Below, piece after piece: positions 34,974 to 43,334 of a stretch of 64,000 nucleotides of DNA. Origin of the DNA: Rhodobacterales bacterium (GTDB lineage Bacteria; Pseudomonadota; Alphaproteobacteria; Rhodobacterales; Rhodobacteraceae); the NCBI GenBank assembly GCA_021155205.1, contig JAJNPS010000047.1, forward strand, positions 124,001 through 188,000, written 5' to 3'. The translations under genes were made by a program, and so were the position numbers. The notes below the pieces were generated by a model. The model searched no databases. It had not been told where the DNA came from and worked only from the letters and a program-made list of their open reading frames with translations. Within the stretch, counting starts at the first letter, position 1. Each line of letters begins with the position of its first letter.

Positions 34974-36896
34974 TCAGCCCCGCGCCCGGTGCGCGTTGCG
35001 AAACGGAGCGGTGTTTTCAGCCGGGGATCGCGGGCCAACCGCCGCATCCACCACAAGACGCGCAAGATCTGCATCCCCTGCGCGGATGGCATCCTGCAGC
35101 GCCTGCAGGATGCCGGCCACTTCGCCCATCGGCAGCGGGGGTTCAACCGCGCGCAGGATTTTGGGATGCGGTGTCGTCATCATGCCCGGCGTGACAAGCG
35201 CGTCCTCCTGCAGTTTTTCGCCAGGACGCAGGCCGATGATGAGGATCTCGATGTCGCCCTCGGGATTGTCACGGTCGCGCACCGTCAGACCCGCCGCGGC
35301 GACCATCCGGGCCGCCAGATCGCGGATGCGGATCGGCGCACCCATGTCCAGCGCCAAGATGTCGCCCGACCCGCCGCCCCGAACGGACTCCTGCGCGCCC
35401 GCAAGCAGCACCAGCTGCGCCGCCTCGGCCAATGACATGAAATAGCGCGTCACGTCGTCATGGGTCAGCGTGACCGGCCCGCCCGCCGCAATCTGTTCGC
35501 GGAAGAGGGGGATCACGGACCCCGATGACCCCATGACGTTGCCAAAGCGCACGATGGAAAACGCGGTCCTGCCGGGGCGCCGGGCCATGTCGCGCACCAC
35601 GAGTTCCGCCAGACGCTTTGACGCGCCCATCATGTTGGCAGGTCGCAACGCCTTGTCGGTCGAGATCAGAATGAAGCGGCTGACGCCCGCCGCACGTGCG
35701 GCGTCGGCAAGAACCCATGTGCCGATGGCGTTGTTGTGCAGTCCTGCAAGGGGGTTTGTCTCCACCAGCGGGACATGCTTGTAGGCGGCGGCATGTAGGA
35801 TGACCTCGATGCCGTGATCGGAAATCGCATCGCGCACGCAGGCGGCATCCGTGACCGATCCCAGGACCGGGCGGATGTCGACCGAATCTGCCCGCGGCAG
35901 CGCGGTCAATTCCCTGTGCAGGGCATAAAGCGCAAACTCTCCAAGTTCGAACAGAACCAGCCGCCTGGGCCCAAGCGCCAAAAGCTGACGGCACAGTTCT
36001 GCCCCGACTGATCCGCCTGCACCCGTCACCATGATTGTCCTGCCCCGATAGGCCCCGGCATGGCGGTCAAGGTCCCAGGCGAGTTCGGTCCGGCCCAGCA
36101 CATCGTCGGTAGAGATCGGAGCCAGGTGGTCACACAGGGTGCCGGTCCCGGCAAGCTGGGCGAACGACGGCAACGCATGGACCTCAAGGCCGCAGGCAAT
36201 AAGGCCGCGCGACACACGCAGCCTTTTGGCCGCGGGCAGCGACGGCATGGCCAAAAGCACCCGGTCGATCCGGTGACGCGCCGCCAGTGCAGTGATCGCG
36301 GCAGGTCCGTGGACGCGCAGCCCCGCGACCCGCCTGCCCCATAACGAGGGATCGTCATCAAGGAACCCGACGACATGGACCGTCTCATGCGCCTGCAGGG
36401 CTGCGGCGAGCTGCGCGCCGGTCGTGCCGGCGCCATAGATCAGGACGCGGGTCTGCGTGTGCCGGTGTTCCAGGATGGCCAGCAACAGGCGCAAAAGGAC
36501 GGCGCGCGACAGCACGAGGCCTGCAAAGGCGACAAGCACGGGAAACAGCAGCGCTGACGGCCCCGCAATGCCGCTGTTGCCCGTCACCGCCAGCCAGCCG
36601 CCAAAGCCCAGCGCCAGGATGCCTGCTGCCGCCAGGCTGCGAAGGATGCCGCCGTGCAGGAACGCATTGAGCTTGACGCGGTCGAGACCCAGCAGGATCG
36701 AGACAAGGGCCATGAGGATCCCCGCCAGGACAGCCAGGGCCACCATGTGATCAAACGGCAGCATCAGCTTCGCCGTGACCATGACGGCCGACGCACCCAC
36801 GGCGGCATCGGTCGCGATAAGGATGGTCCGCTTCTGCCCGGCAGGCAGCACCTGCAGATATTGCACAAGCCGTTGCAACCTGGCGTCACAGATCAT
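34974..36896 (-). CDS. FlaA1/CapD-like nucleoside-diphosphate-sugar 4,6-dehydratase (membrane-bound)
   Basis: Membrane-anchored polysaccharide-biosynthesis enzyme of the PglF/WbpM type, which forms UDP-4-keto-6-deoxy sugars. The 640-residue protein has four hydrophobic segments in the first 150 residues, a first Rossmann domain (VLIYGAGTTGAQLA), then the catalytic SDR domain (VTGAGGSVGAELCRQL). The catalytic motif reads STDKA..NMMGASK, with Met in place of the usual SDR Tyr, which is normal for this class. AAYKHVPLVE and LRPGEKLQEDAL are further family marks. It overlaps the upstream sugar transferase by 4 bases and ends the three-gene operon. Confidence 0.92.
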   Translation of the reverse strand: MICDARLQRLVQYLQVLPAGQKRTILIATDAAVGASAVMVTAKLMLPFDHMVALAVLAGILMALVSILLGLDRVKLNAFLHGGILRSLAAAGILALGFGGWLAVTGNSGIAGPSALLFPVLVAFAGLVLSRAVLLRLLLAILEHRHTQTRVLIYGAGTTGAQLAAALQAHETVHVVGFLDDDPSLWGRRVAGLRVHGPAAITALAARHRIDRVLLAMPSLPAAKRLRVSRGLIACGLEVHALPSFAQLAGTGTLCDHLAPISTDDVLGRTELAWDLDRHAGAYRGRTIMVTGAGGSVGAELCRQLLALGPRRLVLFELGEFALYALHRELTALPRADSVDIRPVLGSVTDAACVRDAISDHGIEVILHAAAYKHVPLVETNPLAGLHNNAIGTWVLADAARAAGVSRFILISTDKALRPANMMGASKRLAELVVRDMARRPGRTAFSIVRFGNVMGSSGSVIPLFREQIAAGGPVTLTHDDVTRYFMSLAEAAQLVLLAGAQESVRGGGSGDILALDMGAPIRIRDLAARMVAAAGLTVRDRDNPEGDIEILIIGLRPGEKLQEDALVTPGMMTTPHPKILRAVEPPLPMGEVAGILQALQDAIRAGDADLARLVVDAAVGPRSPAENTAPFRNAHRARG

Positions 36897-37588
36897 GCTG
36901 CCCGCCGCTCGGCAACACAGGCAGATGTCGTGACGGTGGCGATCCTGCCTGCGCCCTGCCGCCGCAACAGGCGGTGGCGACGATGGAGGGTCAGCGCCGC
37001 AATGGTCCAGAACAGGATCATCAGGTCAAGAAGAAGGCTTTGGCGACGGAGATAGATGAGGTCCATGCGCGCCTTGCGCGGCAGGCAGCGGCGGACATAG
37101 ACAGCATCGGTTTCCGCAGCCGTCATGCAAGCCGCAAGAAGGCGCCGTTCGTGGCGGTGAAAGGCGATCGTGGCAAGCCCGGTAAGACCCGGCGACACTA
37201 GCAGAACCCTGTCATAAAGTGCCGGATACCTGTCGACATAGATGCGCAAAGGCGGGCGCGGACCGACCAGCCGCATGTCGCCGCGAAAGACGTTCCAAAG
37301 CTGTGGCACCTCGTCCGCGCGGCTGGCCCGCAGGATCCGGCCCCAGCGCGGAATGCGAGCCGCCTTGTCGCCGCCGGACACGCCAGCATCGCCAGGCGCA
37401 GGGTCCATGCTGCGCAGTTTCCACAGGACGAACGCTTGCGACGGGCTTCCCATCCGCTCGCTAGGATGAAACCAGGGACGCCGCATCACGATCATGTGGA
37501 TCACAAGAACGACAACAAACGGGATGGCGACCAGCGCCACGATTGCGCAACCGATGCCTATATCAAAGGCACGGGCCGTGCGCGTCAT
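36893..37588 (-). CDS. Initiating sugar transferase (undecaprenyl-phosphate hexose-1-phosphate transferase family)
   Basis: Membrane enzyme that moves a sugar-1-phosphate onto the lipid carrier to begin exopolysaccharide or O-antigen repeat synthesis. The 231-residue product has one N-terminal hydrophobic anchor (CAIVALVAIPFVVVLVIHMIV), then the conserved cytosolic domain: FVLWKLRSM, SRADEVPQLWNVFRGDM and LVGPRPPLRIYVDRY. ATG 37588 starts the family N-terminus and overlaps the epimerase stop (ATGA). It is the short monotopic form. The sugar is unknown but probably the product of the linked SDR enzymes. Confidence 0.9.
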   Translation of the reverse strand: MTRTARAFDIGIGCAIVALVAIPFVVVLVIHMIVMRRPWFHPSERMGSPSQAFVLWKLRSMDPAPGDAGVSGGDKAARIPRWGRILRASRADEVPQLWNVFRGDMRLVGPRPPLRIYVDRYPALYDRVLLVSPGLTGLATIAFHRHERRLLAACMTAAETDAVYVRRCLPRKARMDLIYLRRQSLLLDLMILFWTIAALTLHRRHRLLRRQGAGRIATVTTSACVAERRAA

Positions 37589-38433
37589 GCCGACACCCGG
37601 TGAACCAGCGTCCGGCGCAGGTCGTCCATCATCTCGAGCGGGGTCCCGGCCGCCAGATCGGGACAGAGCGCCGCCAGTCGTGAGGTGTCGAGCGTCAGGC
37701 GCGGCAGCACCTGGGGTCGATAGGGGCCGTAGAGCCAAGGACAACCCGCCGCGTCCAGCATGTCGGCCATCGTGAATGCCTTCGGACCCGCCAGGTTCAG
37801 GACGTCCGGCAGGTCCGCAAGCCCGACCAGCCGACACAGCAGGCGCGCCAGTTCCCCCGGCGCGATCCAGGACCGCATCGGCCCGCCGGGGCGCCCCGGA
37901 ACCGGGTCAAGTTCGACCTTGCCCGCACCCCGTGCCGCGCCGATCAATGCCCCGGCCCCGACGACATTGCCGATGCGCAGCACCGTGACCGGAACGGCGC
38001 CCGCAGCCCTTCGGCAGGTAGATTCGGCGGCAAGTTTGGCATGTCCATAGGGCGTGGTCGGCTGGCAGGGCGACGCCTCGTCAAGATCGTGATCCGCCGG
38101 TCCATAGACCGCTGCGGTCGAAACAAAGAGAATGCCCCGCGCGCGTCCCCGTCTGGCCGCGACAGCGACGGCCTCTGCCATGGCGACAGACCTGGAACCG
38201 GCATCGGCGTCCCCTGACAAATCTGCGGCAAGGTGCAGGACCACGGCGCGCGCAGGCACCGGATCAAGCGGCCCCGCCAGCAGATCCTGCCAGTGGCCCG
38301 TCTTGCGTCCGCACCAGAACGGCAGGATGCCGGTCGGTGGTTGCCCTGCCCAGGCCGCCCGCAACAGGCGGCCGACCCGGCCATCGGCCCCCGTCACCAG
38401 CAGCGGCACGTCTTTTGGTCGATGATCCGTCAT
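37585..38433 (-). CDS. NAD-dependent epimerase/dehydratase (SDR)
   Basis: Extended short-chain dehydrogenase acting on nucleotide sugars. The 282-residue protein has the NAD motif VTGADGRVG, LHLAAD, the Ser in VSTAAVYG and the catalytic YGHAK (Y-x3-K). The C-terminal half is short, as in UDP-glucose 4-epimerase-like or dTDP-4-dehydrorhamnose reductase-like proteins. ATG 38433 is chosen; a TTG at 38451 is possible. It is the first gene of the epimerase-transferase-dehydratase operon, whose overlapping ends point to one surface-polysaccharide task. Confidence 0.85.
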   Translation of the reverse strand: MTDHRPKDVPLLVTGADGRVGRLLRAAWAGQPPTGILPFWCGRKTGHWQDLLAGPLDPVPARAVVLHLAADLSGDADAGSRSVAMAEAVAVAARRGRARGILFVSTAAVYGPADHDLDEASPCQPTTPYGHAKLAAESTCRRAAGAVPVTVLRIGNVVGAGALIGAARGAGKVELDPVPGRPGGPMRSWIAPGELARLLCRLVGLADLPDVLNLAGPKAFTMADMLDAAGCPWLYGPYRPQVLPRLTLDTSRLAALCPDLAAGTPLEMMDDLRRTLVHRVSA

Positions 38434-38492
38434 GGACCCTGTCCCCGTCAACCGGCCCGAACGCCCGTCATGGCCACAAGGTTAAGGGCGGA

Positions 38493-38518
38493 TTCGGCAA
38501 TAATTTCCTAATGCCGAA
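38493..38518. repeat. Inverted repeat upstream of the polysaccharide operon
   Basis: A 7-bp perfect inverted repeat (TTCGGCA / TGCCGAA) encloses a 12-base AT-rich loop, between the MarR gene stop and the epimerase start. No T-run follows on either strand. It could be an operator or a weak terminator-like hairpin for the marR transcript. Confidence 0.4.
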
Positions 38519-38536
38519 CGGTTCTTGGACATGCGA

Positions 38537-38980
38537 TCAGGTTTCTTCTTCGAACCGGATGCGGATGGCACGCAGGACTGGTAACAGCGCCCGGACCGTG
38601 TCGGCGCCCAGGCCTTGCACGACCTCGCCGATGATCGGCGCGACCGACTGCACGGCGGCATCGCGGGCCGACCTTCCCGACGGGCTGATCGAGATAAATT
38701 TCTGCCGCGCATCGTCCCAATCAGGGCGGATATGCACGTGGCCCGCCCATTCGAGACGCGACAGCGTGTTGGTCATCGCCCCCCGCGTGACATGAAAGAC
38801 GCGGGCCAGTTGCGCCGGGGTTTTTTCCTCGCCCGCGCGGGCCAGGTGGTTCAGCACCGAAAAGTGTGACAGCTCCATCCCCTTGGGCAAGGCCTTGGAG
38901 ATGCGGTTCCGGGCCAGCTGGTCGGCCATGAACAACTCGCTGAACAGGCTGATCGCCAGATCGTCGCTGCGGTCGGTCAT
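38537..38980 (-). CDS. MarR-family transcriptional regulator
   Basis: Winged helix-turn-helix regulator of 147 residues. The recognition region TPAQLARVFHVTRGAMTNTLSRLEWAGHVHIRPDWDDARQKFISIS has the MarR wing (DDARQKFI in place of DRRxxxV). The N-terminal and C-terminal helices would form the dimer. Its ATG overlaps the stop of the nitrilase gene by 4 bases, so it is last in a glutaredoxin-nitrilase-MarR run. The ligand and targets are unknown; the inverted repeat at 38493 is a candidate site. Confidence 0.88.
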   Translation of the reverse strand: MTDRSDDLAISLFSELFMADQLARNRISKALPKGMELSHFSVLNHLARAGEEKTPAQLARVFHVTRGAMTNTLSRLEWAGHVHIRPDWDDARQKFISISPSGRSARDAAVQSVAPIIGEVVQGLGADTVRALLPVLRAIRIRFEEET

Positions 38981-39807
38981 GGCCCCGTAAACTCGCGGTC
39001 ATGGGTCAGCGAGGGGATGCGGGCGCGGGCGCGGGCGACAGCGGCCAGATCAAGGTCGGCAAAAGCCACGCCGGGGTCGGTGCCACCATCGGCAACGATC
39101 TCGCCCCAAGGGTCGATGACCAGCGAATGGCCATGGGTGCGGCGTCCCTTGCCGGCGGTTTCAGGGTGAAAGCCGGTCTGCGCCGGGGCCAGCACATAGC
39201 ACCCCGTCTCGATCGCGCGGGCGCGCAGCAGAGCTTCCCAATGTGCGGCGCCGGTGACGTGGTTGAAGGCGGCGGGGACGGTCAGGATTTGCGCGCCGCC
39301 TTGTGCCAGGCGGCGATAAAGGTCAGGAAACCGGATGTCATAGCAGACCGTCATCCCGAGGGTGGCAAAGTCCGTGCGCGCCAGAATAGCCTTGTTTCCG
39401 GGTCTGTATCCCGCCGATTCGCGGTACACCTCGGTTTCGGAGACGTTCACGTCGAACATGTGTATCTTGTCGTAGCGTGCGGCAATCGTTCCATCCGGCG
39501 CGACCAGAAACGACCGATTGGCGAACCGGCCATCGGCGTCGCCGGTCACGATGCCCAGCGATCCGACCAGGAGCCAGATGCCCGCAGACGCCGCCTCGGC
39601 GCGCAGGGCCGCCAGCGTCAGGTCCTGGTCCTCGGCCTGCAGGACTTTGCGCTGATGGTCGCGGCTGGAGGACAGCGCGTTGGTGCATTCGGGCGTCAGC
39701 ACAAAACCGGCACCGCCCGCGACGGCTTGCCGGACCAGCGCCAGCGTGCCGGGCAGGTTCGCCGCCGGGTCATCCGAAACAGTCAGCTGGATCAGGCCGA
39801 CGCGCAT
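38977..39807 (-). CDS. Carbon-nitrogen hydrolase (Nit1/Nit2-type omega-amidase family)
   Basis: Nitrilase-superfamily amidase of 276 residues. The catalytic Glu is in FVLTPECTNAL, Lys in YDKIHMFDVNV, and Cys in VCYDIRFPDLYRRLA; MFDVNV..E and GHSLVIDPWGEI fit the Nit branch, which removes deaminated glutathione or deaminates alpha-ketoglutaramate-type compounds. The direct linkage with glutaredoxin supports a glutathione-repair role (known for Nit1 in other organisms; inferred here). It begins 5 bases after the glutaredoxin gene and overlaps marR. Confidence 0.92.
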   Translation of the reverse strand: MRVGLIQLTVSDDPAANLPGTLALVRQAVAGGAGFVLTPECTNALSSSRDHQRKVLQAEDQDLTLAALRAEAASAGIWLLVGSLGIVTGDADGRFANRSFLVAPDGTIAARYDKIHMFDVNVSETEVYRESAGYRPGNKAILARTDFATLGMTVCYDIRFPDLYRRLAQGGAQILTVPAAFNHVTGAAHWEALLRARAIETGCYVLAPAQTGFHPETAGKGRRTHGHSLVIDPWGEIVADGGTDPGVAFADLDLAAVARARARIPSLTHDREFTGP

Positions 39808-39812
39808 TGCTG

Positions 39813-40067
39813 TCAGGCCAGCATGGCGTCAAGCTTGCCTGCGTCTTCGAGGGCATAGAGGTCATCGCTGCCCCCCACATGCACCCCGCCGACGAATATC
39901 TGCGGCACCGACCGCCGACCGCCCGCGCGCTCTGTCATGGCCGCGCGCAGGGCCGGGTCCAGACCCACGTCGATCTCGGCGTAGACAGCGCCCTTTTTCT
40001 GCAGCAGCCGCTTGGCCGCGAGGCAATAGGGGCAGGTCTGTGTGGTGTATATTTCGATCTGTTTCAT
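39813..40067 (-). CDS. grxC: Glutaredoxin 3
   Basis: Small dithiol redox protein of 84 residues. It has the CPYC active site (TQTCPYCLAAKRLL), the cis-Pro motif RRSVPQIFVGG and the GG-D motif VGGSDDLYALE that bind glutathione. ATG 40067 has AGGGGAAAG upstream; a longer open frame to 40223 lacks support. The size and motifs match Grx3/GrxC. It precedes the nitrilase gene by 5 bases and follows comF by 89 bases. Confidence 0.95.
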   Translation of the reverse strand: MKQIEIYTTQTCPYCLAAKRLLQKKGAVYAEIDVGLDPALRAAMTERAGGRRSVPQIFVGGVHVGGSDDLYALEDAGKLDAMLA

Positions 40068-40156
40068 CGCGCTTTCCCCTGGTCGGGCAAAAGTATAGGC
40101 GTTTGCCGCGCAGGCGCAATGAAGCCGCTGACCCAGGATGGGCGGGCCGTTGACGA

Positions 40157-40879
40157 TCAAAAATCGCGCGTCACGCGCGCCAGAGCCAGCACCGAGACCG
40201 CCCGCGCACCGGCATCGAGGCACGCCTGCGTTGCGGCAGCAAAGGTCGCGCCCGAGGTCATCACGTCATCGACGATCAGCACATGCCGATCCGCCATCCG
40301 ACCCGCGCGGCCGGGATGCGCGCGGATGGCACCGGCCAAGTTCGACATGCGCGCCGCGCGGTCCTTGTGATCCTGGCTGCCGGTGTGGCGGGGGCGCTGC
40401 AAAAGATCGGGGCAGTGCTGAAGGCCAGCGGTCCTGGCCAGTACTGCAGACAAAAGCGCCGCCTGATTGTATTTGCGGCGCAGCAGACGGAACCAGTGCA
40501 GCGGCACCGGGGCCACCAGCATGTCGGGTTCAAGGATCGGTGCCGCCGCGGACATCAGCCAGCTTGCCGCCGGCCGCGCAAGGTCGAGCCTGTCGCCGTG
40601 TTTCAGCGCCAGCAGCATGTCCCGGGCGTTGGCACCATAGACCAGTGCCGCGCGCCCGCGTTTCCAGGGCCGGGGGGTGCCAAGGCAGTCGTCGCAGAGG
40701 GCCACATTGCCATCGTCATCGCCGGGCAAGGGCGTGCCGCACTGGTCGCAGACAAGGCCCGATATGAACGGCGTGTCCCGCCAGCAGCTGCCGCACAGGC
40801 CGAAGTCGGTCGTGACGCGTTCGTCGCAGGCCACGCATTGCGGCGGATAGACGACGTGCAGCAGGCCTTGCAATCCCAA
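40157..40879 (-). CDS. comF: ComF family protein (phosphoribosyltransferase-like)
   Basis: Predicted cytoplasmic protein linked in other bacteria to natural transformation and DNA processing. The 240-residue product has an N-terminal zinc-ribbon-like region with four CxxC pairs (QCVACDE, LCGSCW, VCDQCG, LCDDC) and a C-terminal PRPP-binding motif VLIVDDVMTSGAT; the ComF motif RKYNQAALL is present. The start is TTG 40879 with AGGAG 7-8 bases upstream; no ATG fits. It is divergent from the methyltransferase with only 22 bases between starts, so promoters must overlap the opposing genes. Confidence 0.9.
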   Translation of the reverse strand: MGLQGLLHVVYPPQCVACDERVTTDFGLCGSCWRDTPFISGLVCDQCGTPLPGDDDGNVALCDDCLGTPRPWKRGRAALVYGANARDMLLALKHGDRLDLARPAASWLMSAAAPILEPDMLVAPVPLHWFRLLRRKYNQAALLSAVLARTAGLQHCPDLLQRPRHTGSQDHKDRAARMSNLAGAIRAHPGRAGRMADRHVLIVDDVMTSGATFAAATQACLDAGARAVSVLALARVTRDF

Positions 40880-40901
40880 CGCGCGCTCCTATCGTTCGGC
40901 C

Positions 40902-41720
40902 ATGCAAGGCCCGCCCCTTTTGACAGACCGCACCGCCCTTTTGCGCAACCGCGCCCGCGCGTCCGAGACATTCCTGCACGAGGCAGCGCTGGCTGATGTC
41001 GAGGAGAGGCTTAAAGAGGTTAACAGAACCTTTACGCATCCCCTCGTGGTCAGCGGTTGTTCCGGCGTGTGGCAGAAACTGGGGCCGGTCATTCCCGATG
41101 ACGATGTTCTGCCCGTCGCGGCAGGCGCGCATGATCTGGTGGTGCATGGACTTGCCTTGCACTGGGCGAATGACCCCGTCGGACAACTGGTGCAATGCCG
41201 CCGGACCCTGAGACCCGACGGGCTGTTTCTGGGGCTGATGCTTGGCGGGCAGACGCTGTCCGATCTGCGCACCGCACTGGCCGAGGCGGAGGCCGAGGTC
41301 ACGGCAGGTCTGTCGCCGCGGGTGCTGCCGATGGGCGAAATACGCGACCTTGGGGCGCTGTTGCAGCGCGCGGGGTTCGCCCTGCCGGTGGCCGACAGCT
41401 TTACCCTGACGGTGGCTTACCGCGATGGCTGGCACCTGATGCGCGATCTGCGCGCCATGGGCGAAGGCAACGCCCTTGCCGCGCGGCTGCGCCACCCGAC
41501 GCGGGCGGGCGTGCTTGGCCGCGCGGTGGAGCTTCTGGCACAACGCGCGCGCGGCCCCGATGGCCTGCTGCATGTGCCGTATGAGATCATCTGCCTGACG
41601 GGCTGGGCGCCGGCGGACAGTCAACCCAAACCGCTGCGGCCCGGATCGGCTGCGGCGCGGCTTGCCGACGTGCTGGGCAGCGTCGAGACACCGCTACCGC
41701 GCCCGCCGCTTGACGGTTGA
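40902..41720 (+). CDS. BioC/NDUFAF5-like class I methyltransferase
   Basis: SAM-dependent-methyltransferase fold protein of 272 residues. The start MQGPPLLTDRTALLRNRARA, the motif HDLVVHGLALHWANDPVGQLVQCRRTLRPDGLFLGLMLGG and GRAVELLA are typical of the alphaproteobacterial family related to mitochondrial NDUFAF5 (an arginine hydroxylase of complex I) and BioC. The usual glycine-rich SAM motif at the N-terminal side is poorly conserved (VVSGCSGVW), so true methyl transfer is doubtful. No ribosome site is strong. The next gene is hemH, 55 bases on. Confidence 0.8.
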   Translation: MQGPPLLTDRTALLRNRARASETFLHEAALADVEERLKEVNRTFTHPLVVSGCSGVWQKLGPVIPDDDVLPVAAGAHDLVVHGLALHWANDPVGQLVQCRRTLRPDGLFLGLMLGGQTLSDLRTALAEAEAEVTAGLSPRVLPMGEIRDLGALLQRAGFALPVADSFTLTVAYRDGWHLMRDLRAMGEGNALAARLRHPTRAGVLGRAVELLAQRARGPDGLLHVPYEIICLTGWAPADSQPKPLRPGSAAARLADVLGSVETPLPRPPLDG

Positions 41721-41775
41721 CCCTGCCGCCGATCCGGTTATGTCCCTGACAACGCTTTGACAGGGACGCAAGTGC

Positions 41776-42897
41776 ATGCCGGACGCCAAGCTACGGTCGG
41801 GAAAATCAATCCCTGCCGGGCAGACCACCCCGAAACCCGACAGCTTCGGACCCGGCGAAGGCCGTCTGGCCCATGCGGCCCCTGACCATCCCCGGGTCAG
41901 ACGCGCGCGCATCGGCGTGTTGCTGGCCAATCTCGGGACGCCAGACAATTACGACTACTGGTCGATGCGGCGCTATCTGAACGAGTTTCTGTCCGACAAG
42001 CGCGTCGTCGACTATTCCAGCTGGCTTTGGCAGCCGCTGCTGCAACTGGTGATCCTGACCAAGCGGCCGTTTTCATCCGGCGCGAACTACAAGCTGATCT
42101 GGAACCACGACAAGAACGAAAGCCCGCTGCTGACGATCACCAAGGACCAGACGGCCAAAATCGCTGCGGCGATGGCGGTCCGTTATGGGGATGACGTGAT
42201 GGTCGACTTTTGCATGCGCTATGGCAATCCGTCGACGCGCTCCAAGGTGCGTGCAATGGTCGAGGCGGGCTGCGAAAAGGTGTTGTTCTTTCCGCTTTAC
42301 CCGCATTACGCCGGTGCCACCTCGGCGACGGCCAACGATGAATTCTTTCGCGCCATGCTGGCCGAAAAGCGCCAGCCCGCGGTGCGGACCGTGCCGGAAT
42401 ATTTCGAACATCCGGCCTATATTGACGCGCTCGCGCTGTCCGTTGAACGCGCATATGCGGGGCTTGACCACCGGCCCGACATGCTGGTGGCCAGCTATCA
42501 CGGCATGCCGAAACGCTATCTGATGGAGGGCGACCCCTATCATTGCCAATGCGCCAAGACCTCGCGGCTGCTGCGGGAGCGGCTCGGTTGGGACAGGGGG
42601 ATGATCGACACAACCTTTCAATCGGTCTTCGGACCCGAGGAATGGCTGAAGCCCTATACCGTGGAACATGTCGCGGAACTGGCCAAGTCGGGCAAGAAGC
42701 GAATCGCCGTGATGGCCCCGGCCTTTTCGGCCGACTGCATCGAAACGCTGGAAGAGATCAACGGCGAGATCCGCGAGGCGTTCATGCACGCAGGCGGAGA
42801 GGTCTTTACCTATATTCCGTGCCTGAATGACGACGCGCCACATGTCGCGGCGCTGTCACAGATCATTGCGGAAAACCTGGCGGGCTGGATAGACTGA
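41776..42897 (+). CDS. hemH: Ferrochelatase
   Basis: Final heme-synthesis enzyme, inserts iron into protoporphyrin IX. The 373-residue protein contains VLLANLGTPD, YPHYAGATSATANDE, the catalytic His in SYHGMPKRY, CHCQC-like YHCQCAKTSRLL, TFQSVFGPEEWLKPYT, and the conserved Glu in MAPAFSADCIETLEEI. An N-terminal extension of about 45 residues rich in Pro precedes the family start; ATG 41776 is the first Met, but the exact start is open. It ends before the terminator at 42960. Confidence 0.96.
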   Translation: MPDAKLRSGKSIPAGQTTPKPDSFGPGEGRLAHAAPDHPRVRRARIGVLLANLGTPDNYDYWSMRRYLNEFLSDKRVVDYSSWLWQPLLQLVILTKRPFSSGANYKLIWNHDKNESPLLTITKDQTAKIAAAMAVRYGDDVMVDFCMRYGNPSTRSKVRAMVEAGCEKVLFFPLYPHYAGATSATANDEFFRAMLAEKRQPAVRTVPEYFEHPAYIDALALSVERAYAGLDHRPDMLVASYHGMPKRYLMEGDPYHCQCAKTSRLLRERLGWDRGMIDTTFQSVFGPEEWLKPYTVEHVAELAKSGKKRIAVMAPAFSADCIETLEEINGEIREAFMHAGGEVFTYIPCLNDDAPHVAALSQIIAENLAGWID

Positions 42898-42957
42898 CCT
42901 TGGCCGGTCGGTAGCGCGTGTTCAGGCCGAATTTCAGCAACATCATGTCCGGAAACG

Positions 42958-42987
42958 AAAAAAGGCGACGGTCTCCCGTCGCCTTTT
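42958..42987. terminator. Bidirectional intrinsic terminator between hemH and the small secreted gene
   Basis: An 8-bp GC stem (GGCGACGG / CCGTCGCC) with a TCTC loop is flanked by AAAAAA on the left and TTTT on the right, extending the stem with A-T pairs. It can stop hemH on the plus strand and the small gene at 43009 on the minus strand. Confidence 0.85.
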
Positions 42988-43008
42988 CGCCATGCCTTTC
43001 GGCGTGGA

Positions 43009-43188
43009 TCAGTTCGAAGCAGCAGCCGCGATCACAAGCAGGAGCAGCAGAGCAACAACAATGCCACCCGACGAGGACGAGGTCTGGGTTTCGACGACTG
43101 CGGGCTCCATGACCGGCTCTGCCAGGCCGCCAGCGAATGCGGAGGTGGAAGCGAGCGAGATGGTAGCGGCGAGTACGAGTTTCTTCAT
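43009..43188 (-). CDS. Small exported protein with C-terminal hydrophobic segment (59 aa), unknown function
   Basis: Short protein starting MKKLVLAATISLASTSAFAG, a clear signal peptide with AFA cleavage near residue 19, leaving about 40 residues. The mature part has an acidic linker (EPVMEPAVVETQTSSSSGG) and ends in a hydrophobic helix (IVVALLLLLVIAAAASN), so it is probably an inner-membrane peptide with a short periplasmic head. ATG 43188 has GGAGAAG upstream, and it ends at a terminator shared with hemH. I recall such ORFs next to ferrochelatase in Rhodobacteraceae, unverified. No function assigned. Confidence 0.75.
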   Translation of the reverse strand: MKKLVLAATISLASTSAFAGGLAEPVMEPAVVETQTSSSSGGIVVALLLLLVIAAAASN

Positions 43189-43334
43189 GATCTTCTCCAG
43201 TATGACACAGCGTAGGTCTGTTGAGGATGAACGCTGCAATTACGTGCTTGTGTTCATGCCATTGTCTCTACACTTCGCCGGACCGACCTCGCAATGGCTG
43301 GCTCACATAAAATTCCATTGCCGTGACCGTGTCG

